DNA of 8,885 bases from Bradyrhizobium sp. GTDB lineage: Bacteria > Pseudomonadota > Alphaproteobacteria > Rhizobiales > Xanthobacteraceae. The stretch is taken from positions 1 through 8,885 of the forward strand of contig JAQGKJ010000297.1 of the NCBI GenBank assembly GCA_028290165.1, in the 5' to 3' direction. This document shows, one piece after another, positions 1 through 6,071 of this stretch. Within the stretch, counting starts at the first letter, position 1; every line of letters begins with the position of its first letter. The translations under genes were made by a program, and so were the position numbers. The notes below the pieces were generated by a model that did no database searches, was not told where the DNA came from, and saw only the letters and a list, made by a program, of their open reading frames with translations.

Positions 1-312
1 TTGCTCGACGACCGCAACATATTCATCGAGCGTCAGCGTTCCATCGTGGTCGGGATCGGCAGCGGCCAATTCCCTGGCATTCAATCTGCCCGCCAGTTCG
101 CGCTTGTCCAGAGTGCCGTCATGATCGCGGTCCAGCTTCGCGAACAAGGCTGAGGCCGCCTTCTTCACTTCCGCAAGATCAAGCGTTCCGTCATTATCCG
201 TGTCGAACATCTGGATCGGAGCGGGCTTGCGGGAACCGGCGAAGATGGGCCGGCTCCCAACGGACAATGTCGCCACAACCAAAGTCAGCAGAACAGACCG
301 GCGCGATGTCAT
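1..312 (-). CDS. Exported EF-hand calcium-binding protein (C-terminus beyond window edge)
   Basis: The reading frame starts at an ATG at 312 and runs open for 104 codons to the window edge, so the end of the protein is missing. An AGGGAG ribosome binding site lies 7 bases before the start. Residues 1-25 form a signal peptide. Its SRRSVLL stretch (residues 3-9) resembles a twin-arginine motif, followed by a hydrophobic run and a possible cleavage after IFA (residue 25). Three canonical 12-residue EF-hand loops follow: DTDNDGTLDLAE at 37-48, DRDHDGTLDKRE at 61-72 and DPDHDGTLTLDE at 86-97. All have D at positions 1, 3 and 5, G at 6 and E at 12, so calcium binding is well supported. Proteins of this type act in the periplasm or outside the cell as calcium sensors or buffers; the specific role is unknown. 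The gene lies behind a stress-type promoter and an unusual leader (313-560). Confidence 0.88.
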   Translation of the reverse strand, partial: MTSRRSVLLTLVVATLSVGSRPIFAGSRKPAPIQMFDTDNDGTLDLAEVKKAASALFAKLDRDHDGTLDKRELAGRLNARELAAADPDHDGTLTLDEYVAVVEQ

Positions 313-431
313 GACATTTCTCCCTGAGTACCGCCGATTTGGAATCTGGGGCGGTGGCAGATCGACCCAAAGTAGCGAAGAGATCGTCCGTCGTCATCGC
401 CGACGGGCTGACAGCGCTGCGCTGCCCAAAC

Positions 432-467
432 CTAATCGGCGCTCGCGCATTTCAACAGCGTGTTCAT
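432..467 (-). CDS. Possible 11-codon leader ORF with strong ribosome binding site
   Basis: On the minus strand, AGGGAGGAG followed by AAG directly precedes an ATG at 467, the best Shine-Dalgarno sequence in the window. The frame encodes MNTLLKCASAD and stops with TAG at 434-432, about 120 bases before the EF-hand start. It lies downstream of the EcfG-type promoter match and the hairpin with T-tract, so it would be on the same leader transcript. I do not recognise the peptide; it has one cysteine and no run of one amino acid typical of classical attenuators. It could be a regulatory leader peptide, an independent tiny protein, or chance. The spacing and strength of the ribosome binding site are the only support. 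Confidence 0.35.
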   Translation of the reverse strand: MNTLLKCASAD

Positions 468-495
468 CTTCTCCTCCCTGGTTTTCCGCTGATCG

Positions 496-527
496 AAAAA
501 ACGAGTACGCCCCGGCGTACCTGGTAC
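496..527 (-). terminator. Hairpin plus T6 tract in the EF-hand leader (attenuator/terminator-like), or tandem operator palindrome
   Basis: Positions 505-520 read GTACGCCCCGGCGTAC, a 7-base inverted repeat with only two central bases; as RNA it would fold as a 6-bp stem with a 4-base loop. On the minus strand it is followed by TCG and then six T (501-496), the layout of an intrinsic terminator. A second palindrome, GTACCTGGTAC (517-527), shares four bases with it, so GTAC occurs three times in 23 bases. The element sits immediately downstream of the predicted EcfG start site, which is very close for a working terminator, so a protein-binding operator is an equal possibility. Confidence 0.4.
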
Positions 528-534
528 AGACGAG

Positions 535-560
535 AAACGGACCCGTCCGGCCCAGGTTCC
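535..560 (-). promoter_or_regulatory. EcfG-type (general stress response) promoter match
   Basis: On the minus strand GGAAC (560-556) is separated by exactly 16 bases from CGTTT (539-535). This matches the GGAAC-N16/17-CGTT consensus known for the alphaproteobacterial general-stress sigma factor EcfG. It points toward the EF-hand gene; a transcript would start near 527-528 and carry a leader of about 215 bases. The match is exact in both boxes and lies in intergenic DNA, but a nine-base match can occur by chance. Confidence 0.5.
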
Positions 561-649
561 GCGCCGGGGAAAGGCCGATCCCGATATAGTTCTATCAAGC
601 GCTTTCGGTTTGCATCGCAACCGCAGTTCGAAGGTTTACGAGGCCATCC

Positions 650-916
650 ATGCGATATCCATCCAGACCGCTTCTCGTTTCATTGGTCGCACTTCTTCCG
701 ACATTGCCGGCATTCGCCCAGGACAGGCCGTCTGCCCCCGGCGGTCCGCCGACGCCTGACGCAGCGACCCAGCGTCTCCCGGGAGTGCTCACTGGAAAGG
801 AGCGCCTCGGGAAGAAGTGGATGGATGAGCAGCGCATCGACAATTGCAAGGTACCGATCGACAAGCGCGGGACCAAGCCGCGGCCGAGCGCCTGCCCGCA
901 GGATCCGACAGGGTGA
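650..916 (+). CDS. Small secreted protein of unknown function
   Basis: This 88-residue protein starts at an ATG at 650 with a GAGG sequence 6 bases before it. Residues 1-23 form a clear Sec signal peptide: a basic start (MRYPSRP), a hydrophobic core (LLVSLVALLPTLP) and an AFA cleavage site before QD. The mature part is about 65 residues, begins rich in proline, glycine and alanine, and becomes basic and polar, with two cysteines at 65 and 81 that could form one disulfide. I do not recognise a domain. Its TGA stop overlaps the likely GTG start of the GH79 gene by four bases (GTGA), which indicates translational coupling. It may be an accessory of the secreted hydrolase, but that is inferred from the overlap only. 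Confidence 0.7.
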   Translation: MRYPSRPLLVSLVALLPTLPAFAQDRPSAPGGPPTPDAATQRLPGVLTGKERLGKKWMDEQRIDNCKVPIDKRGTKPRPSACPQDPTG

Positions 917-2457
917 TCGCTCCTTTGTATTGGGCGATATCGACGTTGCTCATTGCGCTTATTTGCCCTGGCGCTCGCGCCGACGGCTTTTCCATCACCC
1001 CTGCGAGCATGCCTCGTATCGGGGCGGTCGACGAACGTTTCCAGTCCTACAACATCGAAATGATCGAGGTGACCGGCGGACGATTTTGGAAGCCCTATGG
1101 AACGAGGCCGCGCGGTCAGTCCGTGCACGCGTCCAAGAACACGGCGGACGCCGAACCAAAGGGCCCGGCCGACTTGAATTCGAACTTATTCCAATACCGG
1201 CCTCCGATTGATCTGACCAATGCCCGACTGCAAAAACTCGCAGCGGCACTGGCGCCTGCCTATCTGCGGGTCAGCGGGACCTGGGCGAACGCCACCCATT
1301 TCGCGGATTCGGACAGCGCGCCATCCGCGCCGCCTCCCGGATTCAACGCAATCCTGAGCCACCAGCGATGGCAAGCCGTGATCAATTTCTCGCAAGCCGT
1401 TACGGCGCAGATCGTGACTTCATTCGCCGTGAATGAAGGCACCCGCGATGCGGCGGGCGTCTGGTCACCGGACGAGGCGCGCCGGTTGCTCGCCTATACC
1501 CGTTCGGTCGGAGGCACGATCGCTGCCGCAGAGTTCATGAACGAGCCAAACGTTACCGTCACACCCGGTGCGCCGGCCGGCTACGATGCGTCCGCCTTTG
1601 GACGCGACTTCAAGTTTTTCCGTTCGCTTGTGAAGGAAAACTTTCCGGAGACAATCGTGCTCGGTCCCGGCACGGTCGGAGAGACATCCCTTGCGTCGGA
1701 CCTGCTCGCTGCGTCCGGCCCCGGCGCCGTAGATGCGGTCTCATATCATCACTATGGAACGCTGTCGGAGCGATGTGACGCCACAAGTTCACCCGAGGCT
1801 GCTCTTTCCGAAGAGCGGCTGTCCCGGACCGATCGGACGCTTGCGTTCTACCGGCTGCTTCGCGACAGGTTCGAACCCGGCAAAGCGATCTGGCTCACTG
1901 AAACCGCGGAGGCAGCATGCGGCGGAAACCGGTGGGACGCGAGCTTCCTGGATACGTTCAGGTACCTCGATCAACTGGGCCGGCTTGCGAAGGCCGGCGT
2001 TCAGGTCGTGATGCACAACACACTTGCAGCAAGCGACTACGGCCTCTTGGACGAGAAGACGTTCTCGCCGAGACCAAATTATTGGGGCGCATTGCTGTGG
2101 CGACGACTAATGGGAAACGTCGTGCTGGACGCGGGCGTTCCAGTCCAGATGGGCCTTCATGTCTATGCCCACTGCCAACGCGGGACTTCGGGCGGCGTAA
2201 GCCTTCTCATCATCAACACAAACCGCAACGCGCCGCACGCGTTCAACTTATCCACGGCTTCGGAGCGTTATACGATAGACGCGGCGAACTTGCAGGACAC
2301 AACCGTCCGGCTGAACGGCGATGCGCTTCGACTGACCCCCCAGGACGATCTGTCGCCCATTGACGGCGTTCCGGCCGCGGCCGGCATTGTGACGTTCGCG
2401 CCGGCTACCATTACCTTTCTGACGATGCCAGAGGCAGGAAACAGCGCTTGTCGATGA
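913..2457 (+). CDS. Secreted glycoside hydrolase, family GH79 (heparanase/beta-glucuronidase-like)
   Basis: I place the start at GTG 913, giving 514 residues. It overlaps the preceding stop as GTGA and has AGGA 9 bases upstream; the frame stays open to a TTG at 844, which lacks a ribosome binding site. Residues 1-23 are a hydrophobic signal peptide ending ARA, unusual in lacking a positive charge at its start. The body resembles the heparanase clade: YNIEMIEV (46-53), YLRVSGTWAN (117-126), AAEFMNEPN with the probable acid/base Glu211, VSYHHYG (276-282) and IWLTETAEAACGG with the probable nucleophile Glu330. A C-terminal section (PNYWGALLWRRLMG onward, from about 388) looks like the beta domain that completes the fold. 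The family cleaves beta-glucuronide linkages in glycans or glycosides; the substrate here is unknown. No polysaccharide synthesis genes are nearby. Family assignment is fairly secure, specificity is not. Confidence 0.85.
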   Translation: MIAPLYWAISTLLIALICPGARADGFSITPASMPRIGAVDERFQSYNIEMIEVTGGRFWKPYGTRPRGQSVHASKNTADAEPKGPADLNSNLFQYRPPIDLTNARLQKLAAALAPAYLRVSGTWANATHFADSDSAPSAPPPGFNAILSHQRWQAVINFSQAVTAQIVTSFAVNEGTRDAAGVWSPDEARRLLAYTRSVGGTIAAAEFMNEPNVTVTPGAPAGYDASAFGRDFKFFRSLVKENFPETIVLGPGTVGETSLASDLLAASGPGAVDAVSYHHYGTLSERCDATSSPEAALSEERLSRTDRTLAFYRLLRDRFEPGKAIWLTETAEAACGGNRWDASFLDTFRYLDQLGRLAKAGVQVVMHNTLAASDYGLLDEKTFSPRPNYWGALLWRRLMGNVVLDAGVPVQMGLHVYAHCQRGTSGGVSLLIINTNRNAPHAFNLSTASERYTIDAANLQDTTVRLNGDALRLTPQDDLSPIDGVPAAAGIVTFAPATITFLTMPEAGNSACR

Positions 2458-2466
2458 TCGACCACG

Positions 2467-2510
2467 GAGCGTCCGCCGAACCGGGAATATCCTGAACTGC
2501 GGAGACGCTC
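2467..2510. terminator. Weak hairpin between convergent genes
   Basis: GAGCGTC (2467-2473) pairs perfectly with GACGCTC (2504-2510), with a possible three-pair inner extension, and TGATC/GATCA may pair outside it. It occupies the 55-base space between the convergent GH79 and CC-motif genes, where a bidirectional terminator is expected. The loop is long and there is no T-tract, so support is modest. Confidence 0.25.
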
Positions 2511-2512
2511 GA

Positions 2513-2905
2513 TCAGGCACCGCCGGGCTGCACGTAACAAAATACGTAACCGTTGCGACTTAAGAACACGACGCCGTGGCCGGTTGGATTCGATTTGTCC
2601 CATTTGAGCTTGTTGTTCGGGATTTCAATTTCCGTTCCGATGTCGACGTGGGGCCGGCCGCGCGGCTCATCAGGCCGGTCATCGGTGACGATCGCGTAGG
2701 TCCTGCCGTCTCTGACATGGATTTCGTCAGCCCAGTAGGCGTCGGCCTCCCCGCAGCAAGACGCGTTTGGCACGTCCGGCTGCATCAGGGCCTGGTACCA
2801 TTCCCGGATTTGGGGATCGACTGCTCCCCATTGTCCGAGATCACGGGCGTTCACATCGCCAATCAGATAACCAAAAATGCCTAGACAAAGGATGATGCGC
2901 TTCAT
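2513..2905 (-). CDS. Conserved small exported protein with a CC motif, function unknown
   Basis: This 130-residue protein starts at an ATG at 2905 with AGGAG 9 bases upstream. Residues 1-20 form a signal peptide (MKRIILCLGIFGYLIG, cleavage likely after VNA). The mature protein has NASCCGEADAYWADEI at 48-62 with adjacent cysteines 50 and 51, a DGRTYAIVTDDRPD stretch at 66-79, KWDKSNPTGHGVVFLS at 101-116, and Cys123 in VFCYVQPGGA at the end. From memory, this combination (CCGEADAY, then WD..NPTGH, then CYVQ.GG) recurs in small secreted proteins of Rhizobiales annotated as hypothetical. The cysteines may form a disulfide or bind a metal in the periplasm, but no function is known to me. It stands alone, convergent with the GH79 gene and separated from the transporter operon by about 200 bases, so it probably has its own promoter, which I could not locate. 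Confidence 0.82.
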   Translation of the reverse strand: MKRIILCLGIFGYLIGDVNARDLGQWGAVDPQIREWYQALMQPDVPNASCCGEADAYWADEIHVRDGRTYAIVTDDRPDEPRGRPHVDIGTEIEIPNNKLKWDKSNPTGHGVVFLSRNGYVFCYVQPGGA

Positions 2906-3062
2906 CCACCCCGCTCCTGCCCCTCCGGCGAGATCGTTAAAGCAATGTTCGTGCCGCGAATCAGCTACGTTGAGGATATTCGCAGACGTTAACTGACCGG
3001 CATCGGCCGGACGACACCGTACGAATACTGCTCTGACATCGGAGCGGTCCCGTGGACAACGG

Positions 3063-3087
3063 GGCCCTTGCTATTGCTTGTGGGGCC
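3063..3087 (-). terminator. Weak GC hairpin downstream of the liv operon
   Basis: GGCCC (3063-3067) can pair with GGGCC (3083-3087) about 17 bases past the stop of the last operon gene. The stem is short and no T-tract follows on the minus strand. It is listed because it and the hairpin at 3108-3128 are the only candidates for ending this long operon. Confidence 0.18.
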
Positions 3088-3103
3088 TTCCGTCGTCGGG
3101 GTT

Positions 3104-3664
3104 TCAGCGTGACGTTCGCGGCGTCACGGCGCCGGCCTTGGAGACGCGCGGGCGAGGTCGTCCGCCGTCTGCCAGTGCGACAATCACAACAATCTCATCG
3201 GGACGTGGTGCGTTGCCGATGGCGATGCTGAGCGTGTCGATTTGATCGAAGGACCAGACATCGTCCTTGTGGCCAAGCGGAATATCGATGCTGCAACCCA
3301 CGGCGCCGATTTTGACGTTGGACGGAATGATGGCCTGGCCCCCACCGATCGCGTCCCGCATCGGCTTGCCCATGCGCGGGTGCAGGATTGCCGCCGCATG
3401 CTCGATATCTCCGGACACACCGACGATCGCTGCCTTGCCGTAGGAGATCGCCGGATGCGTCAACGACTTCAGCGCCTCCTGCACAAGCAGTTGCCCAAGC
3501 TCGGCACCGAACAGGACAAGGTCCTGGAGATCGTCGAGCGCACGCCCGGCCAGCGGATTGAAAATCACGGCGCATGCCGCAACCCGCGTCACCGGGACGA
3601 TGGATGACAGTCCGCCCTCCGCGTAGACCACGTCCTTGACCACCTGCAGCCGGCGGATATCCAT
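3104..3664 (-). CDS. AA_synth (DUF1185, PF06684) family protein
   Basis: The ATG at 3664 lies one base after the amidohydrolase stop (TGACATG) and has GGAG 6 bases upstream, so I prefer it to the in-frame TTG four codons earlier. The 186-residue protein has the family's characteristic core: YGKAAIVGVSGDIEHAAAIL (75-94), HPRMGKPMRDAIGGGQAIIP (95-114), and a C-terminal PDEIVVIVALADGGRPRPRV (155-174). The family is named for a presumed role in amino acid synthesis, but its reaction is unproven; I recall that solved members have a chorismate-mutase-like fold. It has no signal peptide, so it is cytosolic. It closes the liv operon together with an ACMSD-like hydrolase, so a role in processing the imported compound is more likely than biosynthesis. 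That is inference from position. Confidence 0.88.
   Translation of the reverse strand: MDIRRLQVVKDVVYAEGGLSSIVPVTRVAACAVIFNPLAGRALDDLQDLVLFGAELGQLLVQEALKSLTHPAISYGKAAIVGVSGDIEHAAAILHPRMGKPMRDAIGGGQAIIPSNVKIGAVGCSIDIPLGHKDDVWSFDQIDTLSIAIGNAPRPDEIVVIVALADGGRPRPRVSKAGAVTPRTSR
3108..3128 (-). terminator. 7-bp hairpin at the 3' end of the AA_synth gene
   Basis: CGTGACG (3108-3114) and CGTCACG (3122-3128) form a perfect 7-bp stem with a 7-base loop. It lies inside the last codons of the AA_synth gene and ends one base before the stop codon. There is no T-tract, so it may be a transcript-stabilising or weak termination hairpin, or a chance result of codon choice. Confidence 0.25.
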
Positions 3665-3665
3665 G

Positions 3666-4646
3666 TCAGGCTCCAATCAGACGATCAAAGTTGCTGTTAA
3701 GGATGAGGTCGGCCTGATCGGCCGGCAAGGCATTTCTGACAAAGCTCACCGGATTCGGCTCGCCGAGCGGAAACGGCGCGTCGCTGCCCAGCAACAGGTG
3801 TTCGACCGGAACCACGCCGGCGACATAGCGCAGGATGGCGGGCTCGAAACAGATGGTGTCGAAATAGAGCCGGCGAAGATAATCCCCGACAGGCATTTTT
3901 AGCGTGCTGGAAAGCAGCGGGTTCGTATCGACTTCACGCTGCATGCGCGCTCGAAGTATGGGACTGAACGCGCCGGCATGCGCGCAGACAAGCTTGAGGC
4001 CCGGCCATCGATCGAGGAAGCCCGAGCAGATCATTCTTAAAATGTTGATCGTATTGTCGAACAGATAGCCGGCGACGATCGTCAGCTCATACTCCCTGGT
4101 GCGGTCCTTGCCGAGCGGATCGGCCGGATGCACGAACAGCGGCACATTGAGGTCGACCGCCGCCCGAAAAATCGGCTCGAACTGTGCGTCGTGCAGATAA
4201 ACCCCGCGGACATTGGACGCGACATGGCCACCGATGAACCCGTGATCGCGGATGCATCGGCGCAATTCCCGCGCCGCGGCTGTTGCGTCCTGCATCGGCA
4301 GCATGGCCCATCCGCCGAACCGCGTCCGGTCTGACGCGATTGCTTCCGCCAGGGCATCATTGAAGACGACGGCCGCCTCGACCGCGAGTTTCGCATCGAG
4401 GTAATAGTCTATAAACGGCGTTGCCAGCGAGAGTATAGTGCGCTCGACGCCATCGCGTTGCATCCGCTCAATTTGCCTGCGCATGTCAAAGAACGTCGTG
4501 TTAAGCCCGAAATGCATGCCGCGAATATCAAGATCGAGCGCTTCGCCCTCGCGCCGCTTGACCTTGATGGCGAATTCATTCCTCGATTGGGCGAATCTGA
4601 AGAAATCTTCCGGCACGAAGTGACAGTGAACATCGGTAATCATCAT
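3666..4646 (-). CDS. Metal-dependent amidohydrolase/decarboxylase of the ACMSD-like family (Amidohydro_2)
   Basis: This 326-residue protein begins MMITDVHCHF; the first ATG (4646) shares one base with the livF stop (TGATG), with only a weak GGGA upstream. It shows the full set of metal-site residues of the aminocarboxymuconate-semialdehyde decarboxylase branch: HxH at His7/His9, His173 in FVHPADPLG, His223 in CAHAGAF and Asp289 in GSDAPFPLGEPNP. Length and layout fit a single TIM-barrel domain (PF04909). Family members decarboxylate or hydrolyse aromatic or unsaturated carboxylic acids in the cytosol using zinc or another divalent metal. Which substrate this one uses cannot be read from the sequence. 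Its place directly after the ATPase genes suggests it acts on the imported compound. Confidence 0.9.
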   Translation of the reverse strand: MMITDVHCHFVPEDFFRFAQSRNEFAIKVKRREGEALDLDIRGMHFGLNTTFFDMRRQIERMQRDGVERTILSLATPFIDYYLDAKLAVEAAVVFNDALAEAIASDRTRFGGWAMLPMQDATAAARELRRCIRDHGFIGGHVASNVRGVYLHDAQFEPIFRAAVDLNVPLFVHPADPLGKDRTREYELTIVAGYLFDNTINILRMICSGFLDRWPGLKLVCAHAGAFSPILRARMQREVDTNPLLSSTLKMPVGDYLRRLYFDTICFEPAILRYVAGVVPVEHLLLGSDAPFPLGEPNPVSFVRNALPADQADLILNSNFDRLIGA

Positions 4647-5350
4647 CAGAGTCCCAGATAGGCAGTTTTAAGACGGTCATCGTTCAAAAGGGCCGCGCCA
4701 TGACCTTCCATGACGATCCGGCCGTTCTCCAGCACATAGGCGCGGTCGGCTGTATGCAAAACATGATGGACGTTCTGCTCGACGATCAGCACCGTCAGTC
4801 CCTTGGCGCGTAAACTCACGATCAGGCCGAACAATAGCTTCACGTAGATGGGAGCGAGCCCTTCGGTGGGTTCATCGAGCAGCAAGACACGGGGCTTGGC
4901 CATCAATGCGCGGCCGATCGCCAGCATCTGCTGTTCACCGCCGCTCATCGAGCCCGCCACCTGCTTGCGCCGTTCGGCCAGCACCGGCAGCAGCGTGAAT
5001 ACTTCGCTGAGCGTCTGCTGTGCGACGGATCGCGCCCCAGCAGCATAGGCGCCGATCTCGAGATTCTCGAGCACGGTCATGAACGGAAACAGCCGCCGCC
5101 GCTCCGGCACCAGGACCAGACCCTTGCCGGGCCGCTCATAGGCAGGCAGATCATCCACGGCGACGCCTTCGAGCAGGACCTCGCCCCGATAGGTGGTCCG
5201 CAATCCCGCAAGCGTGAACATCAGTGTGCTCTTGCCGGCCGCATTGGCGCCGACCAGCCCGACGATCTCTCCGGCTGCAACGGACAGATTCACATCGTGC
5301 AGGACCTGTACCGCACCATAGGAGGCATTGAGATTTCTGACCTCAAGCAA
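4646..5350 (-). CDS. livF: Liv-type (HAAT) ABC transporter ATP-binding protein LivF
   Basis: The likely start is a TTG at 5350, giving a 234-residue protein beginning MLEVRNLNASYG, normal for LivF. A GGAG lies 7 bases before it and the first 8 bases overlap the end of livG. The frame is open 25 codons further upstream, but that stretch is arginine-rich, out-of-frame livG sequence. Motifs: Walker A GANAAGKS at 34-41 (Ala where Gly is usual in GANGAGK), PERRRLFPFMTVLENL (82-97), signature SGGEQQ at 136-141, Walker B VLLLDEP at 155-161 and VEQN at 190-193 in the switch region, as usual for LivF. It works with LivG to power uptake through LivHM at the inner membrane. Confidence 0.93.
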   Translation of the reverse strand: MLEVRNLNASYGAVQVLHDVNLSVAAGEIVGLVGANAAGKSTLMFTLAGLRTTYRGEVLLEGVAVDDLPAYERPGKGLVLVPERRRLFPFMTVLENLEIGAYAAGARSVAQQTLSEVFTLLPVLAERRKQVAGSMSGGEQQMLAIGRALMAKPRVLLLDEPTEGLAPIYVKLLFGLIVSLRAKGLTVLIVEQNVHHVLHTADRAYVLENGRIVMEGHGAALLNDDRLKTAYLGL

Positions 5351-6071
5351 GGTCCATCTCCTCGCCCAGATAGGCCTTGACCACCGCCGGGTGACGCGCC
5401 AGCGCGGACGGCGCGCCTTCGGCAATCAACTTGCCGCGGTTGATCACGATCATGCGCGTTGCGGTTTTCATGATCGCGTAAAGCACGTGCTCGACCCAGA
5501 TCACGGTAATGCCGCGCGCCGGCAACCCCGCCACGAATCTCGTCATGGCGCCCACTTCAGTCGGCGTAAGTCCGGCCATGATCTCGTCGAACAGCACAAG
5601 CTTTGGCCGCATCGCGAGGGCTCGCGCCACCTCCAGCCGTTTCAGCAGGCCAACCGTCAGGGAGCTTGCCGGTTGACCTGAATAATCGGCGAGTCCGACG
5701 TCGGCGAGCGTGGTTTCCGCGAGCTTGCGCGCGCCTGCCAGCGACTTTTCCCGCAGGAAGGCGCTGAGCATGACGTTCTCGATGACAGATAATTGCCGGT
5801 ATGGCTTTGGGATCTGAAAGGTGCGGGCGATGCCGCCGCGAGCAACGTCATGGGATTTCCAGCCGGTGATCGGCTTTCCCCCAAACAAGATCTGGCCCGA
5901 TGACAGAGGGATGACGCCGGCCACGAGATTGAACAGCGTGCTCTTGCCGGCGCCGTTCGGCCCGATGAGGCCGAGCAAGTCTCCAGACTGCACGTCAAAA
6001 CTGACATCGTCGACGGCGAGCGTCGTGCGAAACGAACGGCTGACGTTGCGCACCTGCAGAAGCGCGCTCAT
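5343..6071 (-). CDS. livG: Liv-type (HAAT) ABC transporter ATP-binding protein LivG
   Basis: This 242-residue protein starts at an ATG (6071) that overlaps the livM stop by four bases (ATGA). Motifs: Walker A GPNGAGKS at 37-44, Q-loop Gln86 in ARTFQIPKPY, Walker B LVLFDE with Asp162/Glu163, DEIMAGLTPTEV at 162-173, and switch His195 in VEH. The ABC signature is divergent: SLTVGLLKRLE (137-147) instead of LSGGQ. LivG proteins generally depart from the canonical form here, so this need not mean loss of activity. The C-terminus (AYLGEEMDLA) contains the ribosome binding site for livF, so translation of the two ATPases is probably coupled. Confidence 0.94.
   Translation of the reverse strand: MSALLQVRNVSRSFRTTLAVDDVSFDVQSGDLLGLIGPNGAGKSTLFNLVAGVIPLSSGQILFGGKPITGWKSHDVARGGIARTFQIPKPYRQLSVIENVMLSAFLREKSLAGARKLAETTLADVGLADYSGQPASSLTVGLLKRLEVARALAMRPKLVLFDEIMAGLTPTEVGAMTRFVAGLPARGITVIWVEHVLYAIMKTATRMIVINRGKLIAEGAPSALARHPAVVKAYLGEEMDLA

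Larger units (their letters stand above)
313..649. other. Divergent intergenic region, 337 bases
   Basis: This gap separates the EF-hand gene (leftward) from the small secreted protein and GH79 pair (rightward). The leftward half holds the EcfG-type promoter, a hairpin with T-tract and a tiny ORF, listed separately. For the rightward genes I see only a weak TATAGT (585-590) that might serve as a -10 box, without a convincing -35 box. No RNA gene was recognised. Confidence 0.6.

Noticed and set aside
844..912. Upstream extension of GH79 to a TTG at 844
   Set aside because: It would overlap the small secreted gene by 73 bases, has no ribosome binding site and would bury the signal peptide; the GTG at 913 fits better.
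595..1128. Minus-strand open frame of 177 codons opposite the small secreted protein and GH79 start
   Set aside because: Antisense to two genes with signal peptides and family motifs; its own product has no recognisable domain.
339..1211. Long plus-strand open frame of 290 codons spanning the intergenic gap, the small secreted gene and the start of GH79
   Set aside because: It overlaps two better-supported genes in another frame, is rich in arginine, proline and serine without recognisable motifs, and has no ribosome binding site. Typical GC-rich shadow.
3061..3087. Direct repeat of GGGGCC around 3061 and 3082
   Set aside because: Too short and GC-rich to count as a repeat element; retained only as a weak hairpin candidate.
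5351..5425. 25-residue N-terminal extension of LivF
   Set aside because: It is out-of-frame livG coding sequence rich in arginine and tryptophan, and LivF proteins normally begin at the MLEVRNL position.
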